Part shown: positions 61,340 through 64,000 of the stretch, one piece after another | Position numbering within the stretch: position 1 is the stretch's first letter | Layout: the number at the start of each line of letters is the position of its first letter | Assembly (NCBI GenBank): GCA_037013495.1 | Contig: CM072806.1 | Coordinates: 4,898,001-4,962,000 of the forward strand | DNA length: 64,000 nucleotides | DNA from: Hippophae tibetana | Taxonomy: Eukaryota > Streptophyta > Magnoliopsida > Rosales > Elaeagnaceae | Direction of reading: 5' to 3' | Translations under genes and position numbers: made by a program | Notes under the pieces: generated by a model | What the model saw: only the letters and a program-made list of their open reading frames with translations | Told to the model about the DNA's origin: nothing | Database searches by the model: none

Positions 61340-62454
61340 TTATCCAAATAACTTTGTGATGTTGTCTCTAAGAGCCGTATTGGTGTTACTAAAACCTCCA
61401 TCTACGATAAGGTTGATCCCACTCACATACTTAGATGCATCACTTCCCAAATATAACGCAGCCTCTGCAATATCTTCAGCCTCTAACTTCACTTCTTTCA
61501 AATTTGCTGACTTACAAAACAAATCCTCTATCACCTCTTTATCTACTCCTCCCATTGCACTTGTTAGCATTGGAGTCACCACTCCAAATGGTGAAATACA
61601 ATTCACTCTTATACCATACATCCCAAGTTCCACCGACAAATTTTTGGTTAGTCCTACCACGGCGTGTTTCGACGCCGTGTATGGGTGAGCTGTGTCACCA
61701 TGATACACTGCTGCAATACTCGACGCGAATAATATACTTCCCTTTTTAGCAGGAATCATTGCTTGGGCGGCATATTTGGCGCCCAAGAATGCACCATAGA
61801 CATTTACGTCAAACACCTTCTTGAAGTCTTGGTATTCGATGTTTAGGATGCTTCGATCGAAGTTTCCAGGGATAGCTGCATTGTTAAACATTATGTCAAG
61901 TTTTCCATACTTTGTGATGACAAACTTGATGGCATTTTCGACATCTGAGTCTTTTGTGACATCACAATGAACAAATGATGTGTTTTTGGGATCTTGAGTG
62001 GGAATGGTTTCACATACAGAGTGACCAATATCATCTTGGATATCTGCAATGATAACTTTAGCGCCATTTTGGGCAAACAATCTCGCCGTGGCCTCGCCAA
62101 TGCCGCTAGCTCCACCAGTTATCAAGGCTACTTTTCCGGTTAATCTATGGGCAATTGGACTAAGCAAAGAAGATAATTCATTATAATTACAAGCGCAGGT
62201 ACTTATTGTTTATTTTTTCAAAGCGATTAGCTAGGCATTTTATAAGAAGGTGAGACAAAGATACTAAACAGATGACTAGAGTTGCACACTGAATGAAAAT
62301 AAAATTATAGTAAAAAATATATGCAGCATATCTGCATGAGTGTATATAACGAATTCAATTAAAACTACGTAAACAATAATAATAATAATAATAATTGAGG
62401 AGCATGTTTTACATACCTTTTTGACACAGTAGATATACACGTAGTAGTAGCCAT
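61340..62454 (-). CDS. Short-chain dehydrogenase (SDR-B), chimeric 5' end
   Basis: Exon 1 is 62454-62417 (MATTTCISTVSK plus AG, GTATGT donor). Exon 2 ends at 61340 and starts at 62159 (strong acceptor TTCTTTGCTTAG, 285 residues, ...SKSPIAHRLTGK) or 62144 (CCCATAG, 280 residues, ...SKRLTGK); both keep the frame. TGGASGIG, an Asp after VIIA, NNAA (Gly to Ala in the usual NNAG) and YTASK (Tyr173 and Lys177 in the long form) are present, so the NAD(H)-dependent oxidoreductase core is complete. It belongs to the same SDR110C group as SDR-A but is roughly half identical and closer in feel to terpene-alcohol or xanthoxin dehydrogenase-like members; substrate unknown. Exon 2 has no in-frame ATG before the domain and an in-frame stop upstream, so translation needs exon 1. 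Confidence 0.85.
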
Positions 62455-63757
62455 TGATGCTGAGAGAATTATTTTTTTTTATTAATTTTTCTTTTTGAGG
62501 TCAGAGAGATAATGATTGTATCTATGAAAAACTAGCGGAGAGCAAAACATCCCTTTTATAGGTAATTGATATTTTTGAAATAGATATATAAATTATTATA
62601 AAATATTGCTAATTTCTTTTTTTATTACATTTTTATTTATATCAATTATTTATGTTATGATAACTAAAAATAATTCAAATTATTTATGTCTTTAATTTAA
62701 TTTTCAATATATAATAAAATATGAAGCATTATAATAATAGTGTGAATCATTGTTCTTCTTGTAATTTTTAAAAATATATTAAAATATTTTATTTTTTTTA
62801 CATTTTTATATAATTATTAATTATTTTTTATTATTAATCTTATTTAAAAATTAAAAAAAAATTATTTTTTGTTATATATATATATATTTCAACCTAAAAT
62901 TCTAGAAAATTAGGTTTATCATGTTTCCGTTGAGATGTTAATGTTAATTAATTGGAGACGTTAATGTTAGGTAATCGGCATTGACTTTTAGGTCTCTCAC
63001 ATCAAAGGAAAGTGATGGACTATTTTAATCTTTTCTCATCATATTTTATTCCTCTTAACTTTTATTTTTCATCCCTCTATCCAAATCATTCCTTTTATCT
63101 CCTAATTTTATTTGGATGGAGTAAGTTTTATTTTAAATTCTCTTCCCAATATTAAATATATATTTTTTATAACATAATAAATTTATATTTAATTCACTTT
63201 TATAAATATGTTATATATATATAACATAAATATTTTTTAGAGATATAAAAAAATAATTTTATATGCAAATATCTATAAATCATTCCTTTAATCTCCTAAT
63301 TTAGAAATTTGTACTCAAAATTAACATCTATAAATATGCTAATAACGTTTAAAAATTAATTATATAAAAACATACATAAATTTTCTAATAATCTTAAAAA
63401 ATTGATTATACAAGAGGCTAGTACTTATGTAAGATATTTTTCATAAATACCTTGATTAAAAGAGAGGAAAAAAAACACAAACACTGTTTTTTTGTGTGTG
63501 TGTGTGTGTCCTTTATGCTCCACGTCCCTTTAATATATCTTGAACCTGTGTTTGGGCATCATCCGACAAGTCAATCCTCTCGTGTAACTTTTAAAAATTG
63601 CGTTTCACACAAACAAAAAAATTGATGTTTATGAGCAAAAGTGGCATATTTGCAGCCTCATGCGACAGTGACACCCTTATTCATGCTGCACATACTGCAT
63701 TTCGTTTTTGGCTTTAAATATTTACATTTCAAGTAAAAATAATATTTTGAGGTAAAG
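62394..63757. repeat. Duplicated promoter and exon-1 block of SDR-B
   Basis: Collinear with 53944-54690 and then 58090-59390. The left edge lies in intron 1 next to an (AAT)n run (62370-62395). Exon 1 differs from that of SDR-A at 3 of 38 bases. The right edge is near 63757, where GAGGTAAAGGTG is followed by unrelated sequence in the two copies. Confidence 0.85.
62555..62562 (-). promoter_or_regulatory. TATA box of SDR-B
   Basis: Minus strand CCTATAAA, about 100 bases upstream of the ATG, in the block shared with SDR-A. Confidence 0.55.
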
Positions 63758-63885
63758 GTGAATTGCATATAGAAACTTCATGTTTTTATTAGTTCGATCT
63801 AATTTGAATTTTAACTAACAGATTTTTTATTAAAAAAAGTCAGATTAATGTTATAATTTAGTTATAAATTATTATTATATACAAA

Positions 63886-63928
<43 letters not shown>

Positions 63929-64000
63929 TAAATCTTAAATTAATATATCTTTAGTAAAAATTATTATTTGTATTCATAATTAAGATAATAACAATAAGTT
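63758..64000. other. AT-rich end of window
   Basis: (TA)n run at about 63889-63923; nothing else seen. Confidence 0.6.

Noticed and set aside
61356..61749. Plus-strand frames of 110 and 104 codons opposite SDR-B
   Set aside because: They are antisense shadows of the SDR coding exon.

Overview
The window is AT-rich nuclear DNA of a flowering plant, almost certainly a eudicot. The signs are genes with short introns, a GL2-interacting-repressor-type gene, a pair of secoisolariciresinol-dehydrogenase-like SDR genes, an S17 ribosomal protein copy with a telo-box leader, and many plant-type LTR retrotransposons primed by tRNA-iMet (TGGTATCAGAGC-like primer sites). The species cannot be named from the sequence. 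All coordinates and alignments were made by eye.

Layout. 1-2278: 5' part of a Copia element on the minus strand, running off the left edge. 3360-5740: a decayed RRM-protein gene, split just after its start codon by a palindromic pair of TRIM elements with a clean 5-bp target duplication. 5740-12900: gene-poor. 13134-13770: an intact minus-strand GIR1-like EAR repressor gene with a 5'UTR intron. 17344-21289: a decayed but full-length Copia element with target duplication. 25150-26270: remnant of another Copia element. 26518-31439: a Tork-like Copia with both LTRs, interrupted by about 1.9 kb that looks like a solitary Gypsy-type LTR. 33702-35327: Copia 5' part on the minus strand. 36912-40909: an LTR element on the minus strand that carries a mitochondrial porin (VDAC) fragment instead of recognisable pol. 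47029-47541: an S17 copy with a damaged N-terminus. 48550-49259: a near-identical 226-bp direct repeat. 49520-51740: a CACTA-like stretch containing a GH35 beta-galactosidase fragment. 52847-63757: two SDR genes and their duplicated upstream regions.

Functional genes are few: the GIR1-like regulator and the two SDR oxidoreductases look intact. The S17 copy and the RRM gene look like pseudogenes.

The most interesting locus is the SDR pair. The two main exons are only moderately similar, whereas exon 1, the first bases of intron 1, the 5'UTR, the TATA box and upstream DNA are close to identical. The homology stops about 20 bp inside intron 1. The second gene therefore looks chimeric: an older SDR body that took its promoter, start codon and splice donor from a duplicated copy of the first gene's 5' end. 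No new defence system, CRISPR array or virus was seen.
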